Numbered from the stretch's first letter, positions 33,904 to 44,744 are shown. The stretch: DNA of 64,000 bases from Rhizobium mesosinicum (GCF_019511345.1 NZ_JAEUAK010000012.1:1-64000), one strand, 5' to 3'. Numbers and translations: made by a program. Notes: generated from the sequence alone by a model not told the origin.

Positions 33904-36507
33904 ATGACGAAATCGCGTCAGGTCGACGACTATAACGCACCGCTCGTGGATCATGGGGGGCGTTCCGGCACGGCGATACGCATCATTCTGCTGGCGATCG
34001 TTCTGATCGCGGCGGCGGCAGGTTTCGTCTTCTTCAAGGATTCGCTCGGCAACGAGCTGGTTCTCGGCTGTCTCGGCGTTCTCGCCATGGTCGGCATCTT
34101 CTTCCTCGTCTCCTCCGTCATCGGCTTCATCGAGGTCATGCCGCAGCGCCAGTCAGACAGTCTGGCGCGCGCTTTTCTCAACAGCCATCCCGACGGAACG
34201 CTGATAACAGACGAGAAGGGCCGCATCGTTTATGCCAATGCCGCCTATGGCGCATTGACCGGCGCACGCAAGGCGACTGAAGTTCAGACGCTGGAGACGC
34301 TGCTGTCGCGCCACCGCGAATCGAACGAGGCGCTCTATCGGCTGGTGAACGGCCTGCGCGAGGGCCGGGAAGGCCGCGAGGAATTCCGCCTCCTGCGTGC
34401 CGTCGGGCCTGGAAGCAGCGCCGGCGCCCACTGGTATCGCCTGAAGGCGCGGCAGCTGACACCCGAAGAAGGTGGCGACAAGCCGCTGCAGATCTGGCAG
34501 ATCACCGACATCACCGCCGAGCGCGAGGACCAGGAACGCTTCTTCAAAGAGCTGCAGAACGCCATCGATTATCTCGACCATGCTCCGGCCGGTTTCTTCT
34601 CTGCCGGACGCAAGGGAGAGATTTTCTACCTGAATGCCACGCTTGCAGAATGGCTGGGTCTCGACCTCACCAAATTCATCCCGGGCTCGATGAATATCGG
34701 CGATCTCGTCGCGGGCGAGGGGTTGGCATTGATCCAGTCCGTACAAGCCGAGCCGGGTCTGAAGAAGACCGTCACACTCGACCTTGACCTACGCAAATCA
34801 AACGGCCAGAGCCTGCCGGTGCAGATCATCCACCGCGTCACCTCCATGCGTGACGGGGCGCCGGGCGAGAGCCGGACGATCGTGCTGACGCGCGACAAAG
34901 ACGGCGAGAACGGACAGTCGGCTTCGGCGGCGGCCATGCGCTTCACGCGCTTCTTCAACAATACGCCGATGGCGATTGCCTCTGTCGACGGCAATGGCAA
35001 GATCCTGCGCACCAACGCTCCATTCCTGAAGCTCTTTTCCAATGTCGTGTCACGTGACGATCTGGAGCGAGGCGCGCTTCTGGAGACAATCGTTCAGGAC
35101 AGCGACAGGCCGCAGATTGCCGCAGCGCTTGCCGCCGCCAAGGACCGGCAAGGCGATATCGCGCCGATCGATTCCCGCACGCCGACCGACGACGCGCGCT
35201 TCTTCCGCTTCTATGTGAATGCCGTAATCGATCAGAGCGACGAGGCGCCCGAGGAGGCGGCCATCGTCTACGCGGTCGAAGTGACCGAGCAGAAGGCGCT
35301 GGAAGCGCAGATGGCACAGACACAGAAGATGAATGCGGTCGGCACGCTTGCGGGCGGCATCGCGCATGACTTCAACAACGTGCTGACGGCGATCCTGCTT
35401 TCTTCAGACCATCTGCTCCTGCAGGCGCGACCTGCCGATGCGAGCTTTGCCGATCTGATAGAGATCAAACGCAACGCCAACCGCGCGGCGGTGCTTGTGC
35501 GCCAGCTTCTCGCCTTCTCGCGCAAGCAGACGATGAGGCCGACGGTGTTGAACCTGACCGACGTCGTCGGCGATCTGCGCATGCTCGTCGATCGCCTGCT
35601 TTCAGGCACCAATGTCAAGCTCGACGTGGAATATGGCCGTGATCTCTGGCCGGTCAAAACCGATCTTTCGCAATTCGAGCAGGTGCTGATCAATCTCTGC
35701 GTCAATGCTCGCGACGCCATGCCGGAGGGAGGCACGCTGACGCTGCGCACCCGCAACCTCCCGGCAGCGGAAGTTGCCGCCTTCAACTATTCCTACATGC
35801 CGCATGAGGACATGGTGCTGGTCGAGGTGACCGACACCGGCACCGGCATTGCGCCCGAGATCATGGACAAGATTTTCGAGCCCTTCTTCACGACCAAGGA
35901 TGTGGGCAAGGGCACGGGTCTCGGCCTCGCCATGGTCTATGGCATCGTCAAGCAATCCGGCGGCTATATCCAACCGGAATCGGAAGTCGGCAAGGGCACC
36001 ACCTTCCGCATCTTCCTGCCGCGCCATATCGTCGAGCCGGCGGTTGCCGCAGAGGGAGAAGCTGCAGATCAGGCCGTTGCGGCCGGCGGTGCGCAGATCG
36101 TTGAACCGATACAGCCGAAGCAGCCGGAGGACCTGACGGGCTCGGCGGTCGTCCTTCTCGTCGAGGACGAGGAAGCGGTGCGGCGCGGCGGCAAGCGCAT
36201 GCTGGAGACACGCGGATATACAGTCCACGAGGCTGGGTCCGGCGTCGAAGCTCTCGAAATCATGGAAGAGCTGGACGGCAAGGTGGATATCGTCGTCTCC
36301 GACGTCGTCATGCCGGAAATGGACGGACCGTCGCTGCTGCGCGAATTGCGCAAGAAATATCCGGACCTGAAGTTCATCTTCGTATCGGGTTACGCAGAGG
36401 ACGCCTTCGCCCGCAACCTGCCGCCCGAAGCGAAGTTCGGCTTCCTGCCGAAGCCGTTCTCGCTGAAGCAGCTGGCCGTGGTGGTCAAAGAGACGCTGGA
36501 TAGCTGA
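33904..36507 (+). CDS. cckA: hybrid histidine kinase CckA
   Basis: An 867-residue bifunctional kinase/phosphatase at the head of the CckA-ChpT-CtrA phosphorelay. Domains in order: two membrane segments (about 21-41 and 48-70), tandem PAS-like sensor domains (about 85-460), a HisKA helix with GTLAGGIAHDFNN (His488), an HATPase with DTGTGIAPEIMDKIFEPFFTT and GTGLGLAMVYG, and a receiver with acceptor Asp800 (DIVVSDVVMPEMDG) and SGYAEDAFARN, LPKPF. ATG 33904 has GAGG five bases upstream. Its position next to dksA and recA is typical of rhizobial chromosomes as I know them. Confidence 0.95.
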   Translation: MTKSRQVDDYNAPLVDHGGRSGTAIRIILLAIVLIAAAAGFVFFKDSLGNELVLGCLGVLAMVGIFFLVSSVIGFIEVMPQRQSDSLARAFLNSHPDGTLITDEKGRIVYANAAYGALTGARKATEVQTLETLLSRHRESNEALYRLVNGLREGREGREEFRLLRAVGPGSSAGAHWYRLKARQLTPEEGGDKPLQIWQITDITAEREDQERFFKELQNAIDYLDHAPAGFFSAGRKGEIFYLNATLAEWLGLDLTKFIPGSMNIGDLVAGEGLALIQSVQAEPGLKKTVTLDLDLRKSNGQSLPVQIIHRVTSMRDGAPGESRTIVLTRDKDGENGQSASAAAMRFTRFFNNTPMAIASVDGNGKILRTNAPFLKLFSNVVSRDDLERGALLETIVQDSDRPQIAAALAAAKDRQGDIAPIDSRTPTDDARFFRFYVNAVIDQSDEAPEEAAIVYAVEVTEQKALEAQMAQTQKMNAVGTLAGGIAHDFNNVLTAILLSSDHLLLQARPADASFADLIEIKRNANRAAVLVRQLLAFSRKQTMRPTVLNLTDVVGDLRMLVDRLLSGTNVKLDVEYGRDLWPVKTDLSQFEQVLINLCVNARDAMPEGGTLTLRTRNLPAAEVAAFNYSYMPHEDMVLVEVTDTGTGIAPEIMDKIFEPFFTTKDVGKGTGLGLAMVYGIVKQSGGYIQPESEVGKGTTFRIFLPRHIVEPAVAAEGEAADQAVAAGGAQIVEPIQPKQPEDLTGSAVVLLVEDEEAVRRGGKRMLETRGYTVHEAGSGVEALEIMEELDGKVDIVVSDVVMPEMDGPSLLRELRKKYPDLKFIFVSGYAEDAFARNLPPEAKFGFLPKPFSLKQLAVVVKETLDS

Positions 36508-36513
36508 CGCCTA

Positions 36514-36792
36514 GTGATTTTCTGGTCGGACAGGGCGCGTGTGGGGCACCCTTATGGCCCGCAGATCATCTCCCCAAAAGGGAGTACTTATACTTGTCAG
36601 GACCATCACCGCCTAATATGGACGCGCCAGATGCGCCGCGCTGGTTTCGATCCGGGATCTTCTGTTTCAGTATTTGTTAATCCCGATGATCCCCACGACT
36701 TGATCCTCGATAAGCGCGATACCAACCTGCTGGATTCTTTGGCGAGATCCTTTGTTGTACGCCTTTTGCCGACATCATCTCGAAGCGCGTGA
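36514..36792 (+). CDS. doubtful small ORF, possible SymE/AbrB-like remnant
   Basis: A 92-codon frame starting with GTG seven bases after the cckA stop, in a 323-base gap. The middle (RQMRRAGFDPGSSVSVFVNP) resembles the AGF-x-PG-x-x-V-x-V pattern of SymE-like toxins and other swapped-hairpin DNA-binding folds, but the rest matches nothing I know. Codon use is poorer in G+C than the neighbours, which hints at acquired or decaying sequence. No ribosome site is clear. It may be non-coding. Confidence 0.3.
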   Translation: MIFWSDRARVGHPYGPQIISPKGSTYTCQDHHRLIWTRQMRRAGFDPGSSVSVFVNPDDPHDLILDKRDTNLLDSLARSFVVRLLPTSSRSA

Positions 36793-36794
36793 CC

Positions 36795-36822
36795 CGCACA
36801 AGAGGCGGGACCAGCCCGCCTC
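36795..36822 (-). terminator. terminator-like hairpin after psuG
   Basis: Eight-base arms GAGGCGGG (36802-36809) and CCCGCCTC (36815-36822) with a five-base loop; the minus-strand tail is only TTGTG, so termination may be partial. Confidence 0.65.
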
Positions 36823-36830
36823 ATCAAAAA

Positions 36831-37757
36831 TTACTCGCCGAGCGCCACGGCAATCTCCGCCGCCAGCCGCGCGTTGTTCTCCACGAGCGCAATATTCGTC
36901 TTCAGGCTCTGGCCGTCGGTCAGGTCGAAGATCGTGCTCAAGAGGTAAGGCGTTACCGCCTTGCCGGTGATTTCATCGCGCTCGGCGCTGTCGAGCGCGC
37001 GTTCGATATAGATTTCCATTTCCTCGCGGGCGATTTCGTCGGCTTCCGGGACAGGGTTGGCGATCAGCATGCCGCCTTCGATGCCGAGCTGCTCGCGGGT
37101 CGTTTGGAAATTGGCGATTGCGGCCGGACTGTTTAGCGTCAGCGGGCTGCGGATACCCGAGGAGCGCGACCAGAACGCCGGGAATTCGTCGCTCTCATAG
37201 GTGACGACAGGCACGCCGCGGGTTTCCAGCACTTCCAGCGTCTTCGGAATATCGAGGATCGCCTTGGCGCCGGCGCAGACGACGATGACGCCGGTGCGGG
37301 CGAGCTCTTCAAGGTCGGCGGAGATATCGAATGTCTCTTCGGCGCCGCGATGCACGCCGCCGATGCCGCCGGTCGCGAAGACCTTGATGCCGGCGCGGGC
37401 AGCCGCAATCATCGTGGCGGCAACAGTCGTGGCACCGGTGCGGCGTTCGGCGATCGCGAAGGCGATATCGGCGCGCGAGACCTTCATGACATCCTTCGCC
37501 CGGGCAAGCTGCTCCAGCTCGGCGGCTTCGAGGCCGACATGCAGCGTGCCGTGGATGACGGCGATGGTAGCGGGAACCGCGCCTTGATCGCGAATGATCG
37601 ATTCGACGCTGCGCGCCATCTCGATGTTGCCAGGATAGGGCATGCCGTGGGTGATGATGGTCGATTCGAGTGCCACGATCGGGGCGCCGCGCTGCTTGGC
37701 GGCGGCCACTTCCTTGGAATAGGAGATCGGCAACAGGGGCGAGAAGGGTTTGGTCAT
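36831..37757 (-). CDS. psuG: pseudouridine-5'-phosphate glycosidase
   Basis: A 308-residue enzyme splitting pseudouridine 5'-phosphate into uracil and ribose 5-phosphate in RNA breakdown. Family motifs: VALESTIITHGMPYP near the N-terminus, ATIAVIHGTLHVGL, KVFATGGIGGVHRG with the active-site region, and VVCAGAKAILDIPKTLEVLETRGVPVV shown here in part. The length is typical. It follows the kinase gene by 30 bases on the same strand, the usual psuK-psuG catabolic pair. Confidence 0.95.
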   Translation of the reverse strand: MTKPFSPLLPISYSKEVAAAKQRGAPIVALESTIITHGMPYPGNIEMARSVESIIRDQGAVPATIAVIHGTLHVGLEAAELEQLARAKDVMKVSRADIAFAIAERRTGATTVAATMIAAARAGIKVFATGGIGGVHRGAEETFDISADLEELARTGVIVVCAGAKAILDIPKTLEVLETRGVPVVTYESDEFPAFWSRSSGIRSPLTLNSPAAIANFQTTREQLGIEGGMLIANPVPEADEIAREEMEIYIERALDSAERDEITGKAVTPYLLSTIFDLTDGQSLKTNIALVENNARLAAEIAVALGE

Positions 37758-37787
37758 GATCCGTATCCGTTTATCGATGTTGCCGCT

Positions 37788-38732
37788 TCATTGCAGAATT
37801 CTCGCCGCCGGGACAAGCGAAAGCATGTCGCGGAGCAATTCAGGCGAAAGATTTTCGTTCACGGCATGCGGTGACTGCACGGTGAGAGCCGCTGCCGCTG
37901 CGCCATGGCGGACCGCCTCTTCGAGCGGCTGGCCAAGCATGAGAGCCGCGAGCGTACCGGCCGCGAGCGAGTCTCCCGCACCCGTGACATCGGCGACATC
38001 GGCCGAAATCGGCGGCTGCAACGTAAGCGCGCGTCCATTCTTGAAGGCCACGAGTTCGCGCTGGCCGCGGGTGACGACTGCGCCCCCAACGCCGATGTCA
38101 CCAAGCAGGGACGGCCAGCGGGCAACATCCTCCGGCCGATCGCCGACAAGGGCTGCAGCCTCGGCCTCGTTGAGGAACAGATAGTCGATGCCTCCGAGGC
38201 AGGGCAGGAGACGCACGATCTTGGCCGGTGAAATGGCGATTGCCGCCACCGGCTTGCCGAGCACCTTGGCCCTTGCGACGATCGCAGCGGCCGTGTCCTC
38301 GGGCAGGTTGGCGTCGAAGAGGATGAAATCGGTGGCGGCGAAGGCATCGCGCACCCATCGGATCGACAGCCGCCGCGGCACGAAGAAGCGGTAAAGCTCC
38401 ATGTCCGCCAATGCGATGACGAGATTGCCGTCCTTCTCGATGATCGCCGTATAGCTCGGCGTCTTGCGGTCGAGGAAGACGAAGGGGCGGTCGTTGATTC
38501 CGGCAATATCGGCCGCCTCGCTCACCATCTCGCCGATCGGATCGCCGCCACGCGGCGAAATCATCGTCACCTCGAAGCCGAGCCGGGCGAGATTGCGCGC
38601 CGCATTGAAGCCGCCGCCGCCCGGTTCCTCGAACCACGTTCCGGGGTTGCTGGCGCCCGGCGCCGTCTCGCCGGCAATGCGGCCGCGGCGATCGATATGA
38701 GCGCCGCCGAGAACGAGAATCTTGCCGCTCAT
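37788..38732 (-). CDS. psuK: PfkB family sugar kinase, probable pseudouridine kinase
   Basis: A 314-residue ribokinase-type protein: N-terminal GGAHIDRRG, the glycine-rich PGGGGFNAARNLARLG substrate motif, and the C-terminal signature DVTGAGDSLAAGTLAAL with the catalytic Asp. The GG-AH-ID-R start is typical of pseudouridine kinases. It would phosphorylate pseudouridine for the glycosidase encoded 30 bases downstream. The assignment rests on this pairing as well as on sequence. Confidence 0.9.
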   Translation of the reverse strand: MSGKILVLGGAHIDRRGRIAGETAPGASNPGTWFEEPGGGGFNAARNLARLGFEVTMISPRGGDPIGEMVSEAADIAGINDRPFVFLDRKTPSYTAIIEKDGNLVIALADMELYRFFVPRRLSIRWVRDAFAATDFILFDANLPEDTAAAIVARAKVLGKPVAAIAISPAKIVRLLPCLGGIDYLFLNEAEAAALVGDRPEDVARWPSLLGDIGVGGAVVTRGQRELVAFKNGRALTLQPPISADVADVTGAGDSLAAGTLAALMLGQPLEEAVRHGAAAAALTVQSPHAVNENLSPELLRDMLSLVPAARILQ

Positions 38733-38876
38733 TTCTGCACTCCCGAAGCGAATCGAATGGGAGCCAAAGCAGCCGCATTCACCTGGTGAAGCACACTAAG
38801 CCGTTGCTTTGCATCGATAAAACAAAAATAGAACACGGGCCGTTTTACCTTTTTCTTTCAATTATTTGCAACCCCA

Positions 38877-38893
38877 TTGCGAAATAAGAACAA
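38877..38893 (+). promoter_or_regulatory. recA SOS operator, TTG-N11-CAA
   Basis: TTG at 38877-38879, eleven bases, CAA at 38891-38893, matching the LexA-type operator known for Rhizobium etli recA. A second, overlapping alphaproteobacterial motif GAAC-N7-GTAC (38888-38902) differs by one base from GAAC-N7-GAAC. Located 69 bases before the start codon. Confidence 0.75.
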
Positions 38894-38961
38894 ATGGGGT
38901 ACAAACTTCGCATCAGCGGCGACATTGCTTGAGCAGCGTCAATAACCTAAAGGTGGATCGA

Positions 38962-40050
<1,089 letters not shown>

Positions 40051-40082
40051 TTTTCGTCTCTACCGTTGAAGCAGATTTCCTG

Positions 40083-40122
40083 CCGGCCGCATTCCCTAAC
40101 GAGAATGCGGCCGGTTTTGTTT
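40083..40122 (+). terminator. intrinsic terminator of recA
   Basis: Twelve-base perfect arms CCGGCCGCATTC (40083-40094) and GAATGCGGCCGG (40103-40114), eight-base loop, then TTTTGTTTG. Confidence 0.95.
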
Positions 40123-40206
40123 GTTCGCTGGACAGTGGCTAGGTCGAACGATAAAAGCCGATGGATTTAATTTTACCTGCCTGCAGGCAGCATCGAAGGG
40201 CATGAA

Positions 40207-42861
40207 ATGAGCGGTGTAAACGATATCCGGTCGACCTTCCTCGACTACTTCAAGAAGAACGGCCACGAGATCGTTCCATCGAGCCCGCTCGTGCCGCGCA
40301 ATGACCCGACGCTGATGTTCACCAATGCCGGCATGGTGCAGTTCAAGAACGTCTTCACCGGTCTCGAAAAGCGTCCCTATTCCACGGCAACGACCTCGCA
40401 GAAGTGCGTGCGTGCCGGCGGCAAGCATAACGATCTCGACAATGTCGGCTATACTGCGCGCCACCTGACCTTCTTCGAAATGCTCGGCAACTTCTCCTTC
40501 GGCGACTATTTCAAGGAGAATGCGATCGAGCTTGCCTGGAAGCTCGTCACCGAAGGTTTCGACCTGCCGAAGAGCCGACTGCTGGTAACCGTCTATTCCG
40601 AGGACGAGGAAGCCGCGACTCTCTGGAAGAAGATCGCCGGCTTTTCCGACGACAAGATCATCCGCATCCCAACCTCAGACAATTTCTGGCAGATGGGCGA
40701 TACCGGCCCCTGCGGTCCGTGCTCGGAAATTTTCATCGATCAGGGCGAGAATGTCTGGGGCGGCCCCCCCGGCTCGCCGGAAGAAGATGGCGACCGGTTC
40801 CTGGAATTCTGGAACCTCGTTTTCATGCAGTTCGAACAGACCGAGCCCGGCGTGCGCAACCCGCTGCCGCGTCCGTCTATCGATACCGGCATGGGCCTGG
40901 AGCGCATGGCCGCCGTTCTGCAGGGCGTCCAGAGCGTCTTCGACACGGACCTGTTCCGCACGCTGACCGGCACGATTGAAGATGCTGTTGGCGTCAAGGC
41001 CGAAGGCAGCGCCAGCCACCGCGTCATTGCCGACCACCTCCGTTCATCTGCCTTCCTGATTGCCGACGGCGTGCTGCCCTCGAATGAAGGCCGCGGCTAC
41101 GTGCTGCGCCGTATCATGCGCCGCGCAATGCGCCACGCCCAGCTTCTCGGCGCCAAAGAGCCGCTGATGTACAGGCTGCTGCCGACGCTGGTACAGGAGA
41201 TGGGCCGTGCCTATCCGGAACTGGTGCGCGCCGAAGCGCTGATCTCCGAGACGCTGAAGCTTGAGGAGAACCGTTTCCGCAAGACGCTGGAGCGCGGCCT
41301 GTCGCTCCTGTCTGACGCAACGGCTGATCTTTCCAAGGGCGATATGCTGGATGGCGAGACTGCCTTCAAGCTCTACGACACCTACGGCTTCCCGCTCGAC
41401 CTCACTCAGGATGCACTGCGCGCCCGCGAAATCGGCGTCGATATTTCGGGTTTCACCGATGCGATGGAGCGCCAGAAGGCCGAAGCACGTTCGCACTGGG
41501 CCGGCTCCGGCGAGAAGGCCACCGAAACCGTCTGGTTCGAGCTCAAGGAGAAGCACGGCGCGACCGAATTTCTGGGCTACGACACCGAGACCGCCGAAGG
41601 CGTGGTGCAGGCAATCGTCAAGGACGGTGTCGTCGCAGCCGAAGCCAAGGCCGGCGACAAGGTGCAGATCGTCGTCAACCAGACGCCATTCTATGGCGAG
41701 TCCGGTGGCCAGATGGGCGATACCGGCGTGATCTCTTCCGATCACGGCAAGATCGAGATTTCGGATACGCAGAAGAAGGGTGAGGGCCTGTTCGTGCATA
41801 TGGGCACCGTGATCGAAGGCGTGATCAGGGCCGGCGATGCTGTTGCGCTGACGGTGGATCATGCCCGCCGCTCGCGCCTGCGCGCCAATCACTCGGCCAC
41901 CCACCTGCTGCATGAGGCGCTGCGCGAAGTGCTCGGCACTCACGTTGCCCAGAAGGGTTCGCTGGTCGCGCCCGAGCGCCTGCGCTTCGACGTTTCGCAT
42001 CCGAAGCCGATGACTGCAGAAGAGCTCAAAATCGTCGAAGAGATGGCCAATGAGATCATTCTGCAGAATGCGCCTGTCACCACCCGCCTGATGAGCGTCG
42101 ACGATGCCATCGCGGAAGGCGCAATGGCGCTCTTCGGTGAAAAATACGGCGATGAAGTACGCGTCGTTTCTATGGGTACGGGCCTTCATGGCGCGAAGAA
42201 GGACAAGCCTTATTCGGTCGAACTCTGTGGCGGCACGCATGTATCAGCGACCGGCCAGATCGGTCTCGTGCGCATCCTCGGCGAAAGCGCCGTCGGTGCC
42301 GGCGTTCGCCGTCTCGAAGCCGTCACCGGTGAATCGGCGCGCGAATATCTCGCCGAACAGGACGATCGGGTGAAGACCCTCGCTGCCTCGCTGAAGGTGC
42401 AGCCGTCGGAAGTTCTCTCGCGCGTCGAGGCGCTGATGGACGAGCGCCGCAAACTCGAAAGGGAACTGGCGGACGCCAAGCGCAAGCTCGCCATGGGCGG
42501 CGGGCAGGGCGGTTCTGCCGATGCCGTGCGCGACGTCGCCGGCGTCAAGTTCCTCGGCAAGGCCGTGGCCGGCGTTGACCCCAAGGATCTCAAGGGCCTA
42601 GCCGACGACGGCAAGGCCAGCATCGGCTCCGGCGTCGTGACGCTGATCGGCGTATCCGACGATGGCAAGGCGAGCGCGGTCGTGGCCGTAACGCCCGATC
42701 TCGTCAGCCGTTTCAGCGCTGTCGATCTGGTGCGCGTCGCTTCTGCCGCTCTCGGCGGCAAGGGCGGCGGCGGCCGTCCCGACATGGCGCAGGCCGGCGG
42801 CCCCGATGGCGCCAAGGCTGACGAGGCGCTCGAGGCCGTTGCGGCGGCACTTGCAGGCTGA
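40207..42861 (+). CDS. alaS: alanyl-tRNA synthetase
   Basis: An 884-residue class II synthetase charging tRNA-Ala. Motifs: PLVPRNDPTLMFTNAGMVQFK at the N-terminus shown in part, the MGLERM motif 3 region (IDTGMGLERMA), the editing domain HxxxH (NHSATHLLHEAL) with the second site CGGTHVSATG, and a Gly-rich C-Ala domain (GGKGGGGRPDMAQAGG). The length is normal. It stands between recA and a terminator, the frequent alphaproteobacterial recA-alaS order. Confidence 0.98.
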   Translation: MSGVNDIRSTFLDYFKKNGHEIVPSSPLVPRNDPTLMFTNAGMVQFKNVFTGLEKRPYSTATTSQKCVRAGGKHNDLDNVGYTARHLTFFEMLGNFSFGDYFKENAIELAWKLVTEGFDLPKSRLLVTVYSEDEEAATLWKKIAGFSDDKIIRIPTSDNFWQMGDTGPCGPCSEIFIDQGENVWGGPPGSPEEDGDRFLEFWNLVFMQFEQTEPGVRNPLPRPSIDTGMGLERMAAVLQGVQSVFDTDLFRTLTGTIEDAVGVKAEGSASHRVIADHLRSSAFLIADGVLPSNEGRGYVLRRIMRRAMRHAQLLGAKEPLMYRLLPTLVQEMGRAYPELVRAEALISETLKLEENRFRKTLERGLSLLSDATADLSKGDMLDGETAFKLYDTYGFPLDLTQDALRAREIGVDISGFTDAMERQKAEARSHWAGSGEKATETVWFELKEKHGATEFLGYDTETAEGVVQAIVKDGVVAAEAKAGDKVQIVVNQTPFYGESGGQMGDTGVISSDHGKIEISDTQKKGEGLFVHMGTVIEGVIRAGDAVALTVDHARRSRLRANHSATHLLHEALREVLGTHVAQKGSLVAPERLRFDVSHPKPMTAEELKIVEEMANEIILQNAPVTTRLMSVDDAIAEGAMALFGEKYGDEVRVVSMGTGLHGAKKDKPYSVELCGGTHVSATGQIGLVRILGESAVGAGVRRLEAVTGESAREYLAEQDDRVKTLAASLKVQPSEVLSRVEALMDERRKLERELADAKRKLAMGGGQGGSADAVRDVAGVKFLGKAVAGVDPKDLKGLADDGKASIGSGVVTLIGVSDDGKASAVVAVTPDLVSRFSAVDLVRVASAALGGKGGGGRPDMAQAGGPDGAKADEALEAVAAALAG

Positions 42862-42883
42862 GCTTCTGATATGGGTCGATTGC

Positions 42884-42915
42884 AAAGGCGGGACATGTTC
42901 CCGCCTTTCGTTTTA
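42884..42915 (+). terminator. intrinsic terminator of alaS
   Basis: Ten-base arms AAAGGCGGGA (42884-42893) and TCCCGCCTTT (42899-42908), five-base loop, then CGTTTT. Confidence 0.93.
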
Positions 42916-43055
42916 AGCGAGTGCCTCTACCATTCTGCGTGGGCTTTTCCCGAAAAGGATGAAAGCACACGCTCCTGCATTTCATGGAAAGTCCGCAGGA
43001 TTTGTCAAATCGGACTGTGCTTTCCTGCAGCCGATCGATTTGCATGAGGTTTGAC

Positions 43056-43907
43056 ATGGTGGGTGAAATGGCATGGGCGCTCTACGAAGACCGTCTGAGA
43101 CGAGTCTCGGCCTATATCCACGATCATCTGGACGAGGATCTGGACATGGAGCGGCTCGCCGAAATCGCCTGCCTGTCGAGCTATCACTGGCACCGGATCT
43201 ACAGGGCGATTTACGGCGAGACGCTGGCGGCAACCGTCAAGCGGCTGCGGCTGCATCGCGCGGCGGGCGATATCGTCCGCACGGGTCTTGATGTCAGCGA
43301 GATTGCGAAGCGATCAGGCTATCCCAATCTCCAGTCCTTCAACCGCATCTTCAAATCGGTCTATGGAATGCCGCCGGCACGCTACCGGAAAGAGGGAAGC
43401 CACACACAGTTCGAACCCTCAATCTCCGGAAAGGCGACAGCCATGTTTGATGTCACCCTGAAAACCATCCCGCCGCTCGAATTGGTCGGCGTTCCCCATA
43501 CCGGCTCCTATATGGAGATCGGCAAGGCCTTCGAGACATTGTTCGGAACATTGTATGCGCGAGGGCTCGTAAAACCCGACATGCGGATGATCGGTGTCTA
43601 TCTCGACGATCCCGATCTCGTACAGCCGGAAAACCTGCGCTCCATCGCCTGCGTGACTGCCGGCGAAGAGACCGCCGCCAACGCGCCGCTGGAACGGCGC
43701 ATGGTTGAAGGCGGCGATTACGCCGTGCTGCATCACAAGGGACCTTATGCCGATATGTACAAGGCCTATCAGTGGCTCTACGCAAAATGGCTGCCGGCAT
43801 CCGGCCGTCAGATCCGGGATCGCGTCATGTTCGAGGAATATCTCGACAATCCGCGCGAGGTCGCGCCGACCGAATTACGCACCGACATTTACATGCCGCT
43901 TGCCTAA
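43056..43907 (+). CDS. AraC family regulator with GyrI-like effector domain
   Basis: A 283-residue transcription factor. Residues 10-110 form two helix-turn-helix units of the AraC type (IHDHLDEDLDMERLAEIACL; FNRIFKSVYGMPPARYR), placed at the N-terminus as in Rob/SoxS-like proteins. The C-terminal half (TLKTIPPLELVGVPHTGSY onward) is a GyrI-like small-molecule binding domain. Target genes and ligand are unknown. ATG 43056 has GAGG six bases upstream, preferred to 42984. It converges with the glutathione transferase gene with a seven-base gap. Confidence 0.9.
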   Translation: MVGEMAWALYEDRLRRVSAYIHDHLDEDLDMERLAEIACLSSYHWHRIYRAIYGETLAATVKRLRLHRAAGDIVRTGLDVSEIAKRSGYPNLQSFNRIFKSVYGMPPARYRKEGSHTQFEPSISGKATAMFDVTLKTIPPLELVGVPHTGSYMEIGKAFETLFGTLYARGLVKPDMRMIGVYLDDPDLVQPENLRSIACVTAGEETAANAPLERRMVEGGDYAVLHHKGPYADMYKAYQWLYAKWLPASGRQIRDRVMFEEYLDNPREVAPTELRTDIYMPLA

Positions 43908-43914
43908 GCGGTGA

Positions 43915-44544
43915 TCAGGCCGCCTGCATCGCCTTCGCCGCCTCTTCGTCCAATGCCGTCGCCCGCTTATAGGCATCGCGTTCGGCAAGGCGGCCGAAAT
44001 AATCGACAAAGGCCTGACGCTTTTCGATACCGCCGAAGGCAAGGCCCCAGCCGATATGCGAGCCGACATAGACGTCAGCTGCCGTGAACCGGTTGCCGGT
44101 GATATAAGGAGAGGCGGCCGAAACCGCCTTTTCCAGCGTTCCCATGACATCGCCGAAGGAGCCGCAGCCGGCCATGCGCAACCGCTCCTGCGGGATTTCG
44201 AAGCCAAGCGCTTTCAGCATGACGGAGGTTTCCAGCGGCCCGGCGGCGAAAAACATCCAGCGGTAATAATCGGCGCGTTCACCGTGCTGGGGGGCGAGGC
44301 CTGCTTGCGGAAATGCTTCTGCAAGATACGCACAGATCGCCGCACATTCCGTCACAATCGTCTCGCCATGTCGGATCGCCGGTACCTTGCCCATCGGGTT
44401 GACGGACAAATAGTCCGGCTCCTTCATCGTCCCGCCGAAGGTCAGGATTTCGGTATGATATGGTACGCCGGTTTCTTCCAGCATCCACCGTGCTATCCGG
44501 CCGCGCGACATCGGGTTCGTGTAGAAGGTGATTTCCTCGGTCAT
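43915..44544 (-). CDS. glutathione S-transferase
   Basis: A 209-residue GST. The N-terminal thioredoxin-like domain shows TFYTNPMSRGRIARWMLEE with the glutathione-contacting Ser/Arg region, then NPMGKVPAI with the cis-Pro and ETIVTECAAICAYLA with the Glu/Thr pair that binds the gamma-glutamyl part. The C-terminal helical domain includes TAADVYVGSHIGW (N-capping box). ATG 44544 follows AGGAG with good spacing; the frame is open to 44598. Substrate unknown. Confidence 0.92.
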   Translation of the reverse strand: MTEEITFYTNPMSRGRIARWMLEETGVPYHTEILTFGGTMKEPDYLSVNPMGKVPAIRHGETIVTECAAICAYLAEAFPQAGLAPQHGERADYYRWMFFAAGPLETSVMLKALGFEIPQERLRMAGCGSFGDVMGTLEKAVSAASPYITGNRFTAADVYVGSHIGWGLAFGGIEKRQAFVDYFGRLAERDAYKRATALDEEAAKAMQAA

Positions 44545-44744
44545 CCTGCTCTCCTCTCTCCCATGCTCTTTTCGTAGCATTGGCGCGGGAGATTTCAACC
44601 TTTTGGCGCAGGCTGCCTCTTCGCGGCGGCTCGATGAACGACCTCCGTCGCCGGTGGTACATCAGCTCCAGGGGGTTCGGCGGGAGGGGATCGCCAGCGC
44701 TGACGGTAATGCTGGGTCTGCGTCTCGATTATCGGCCCGGCGAC

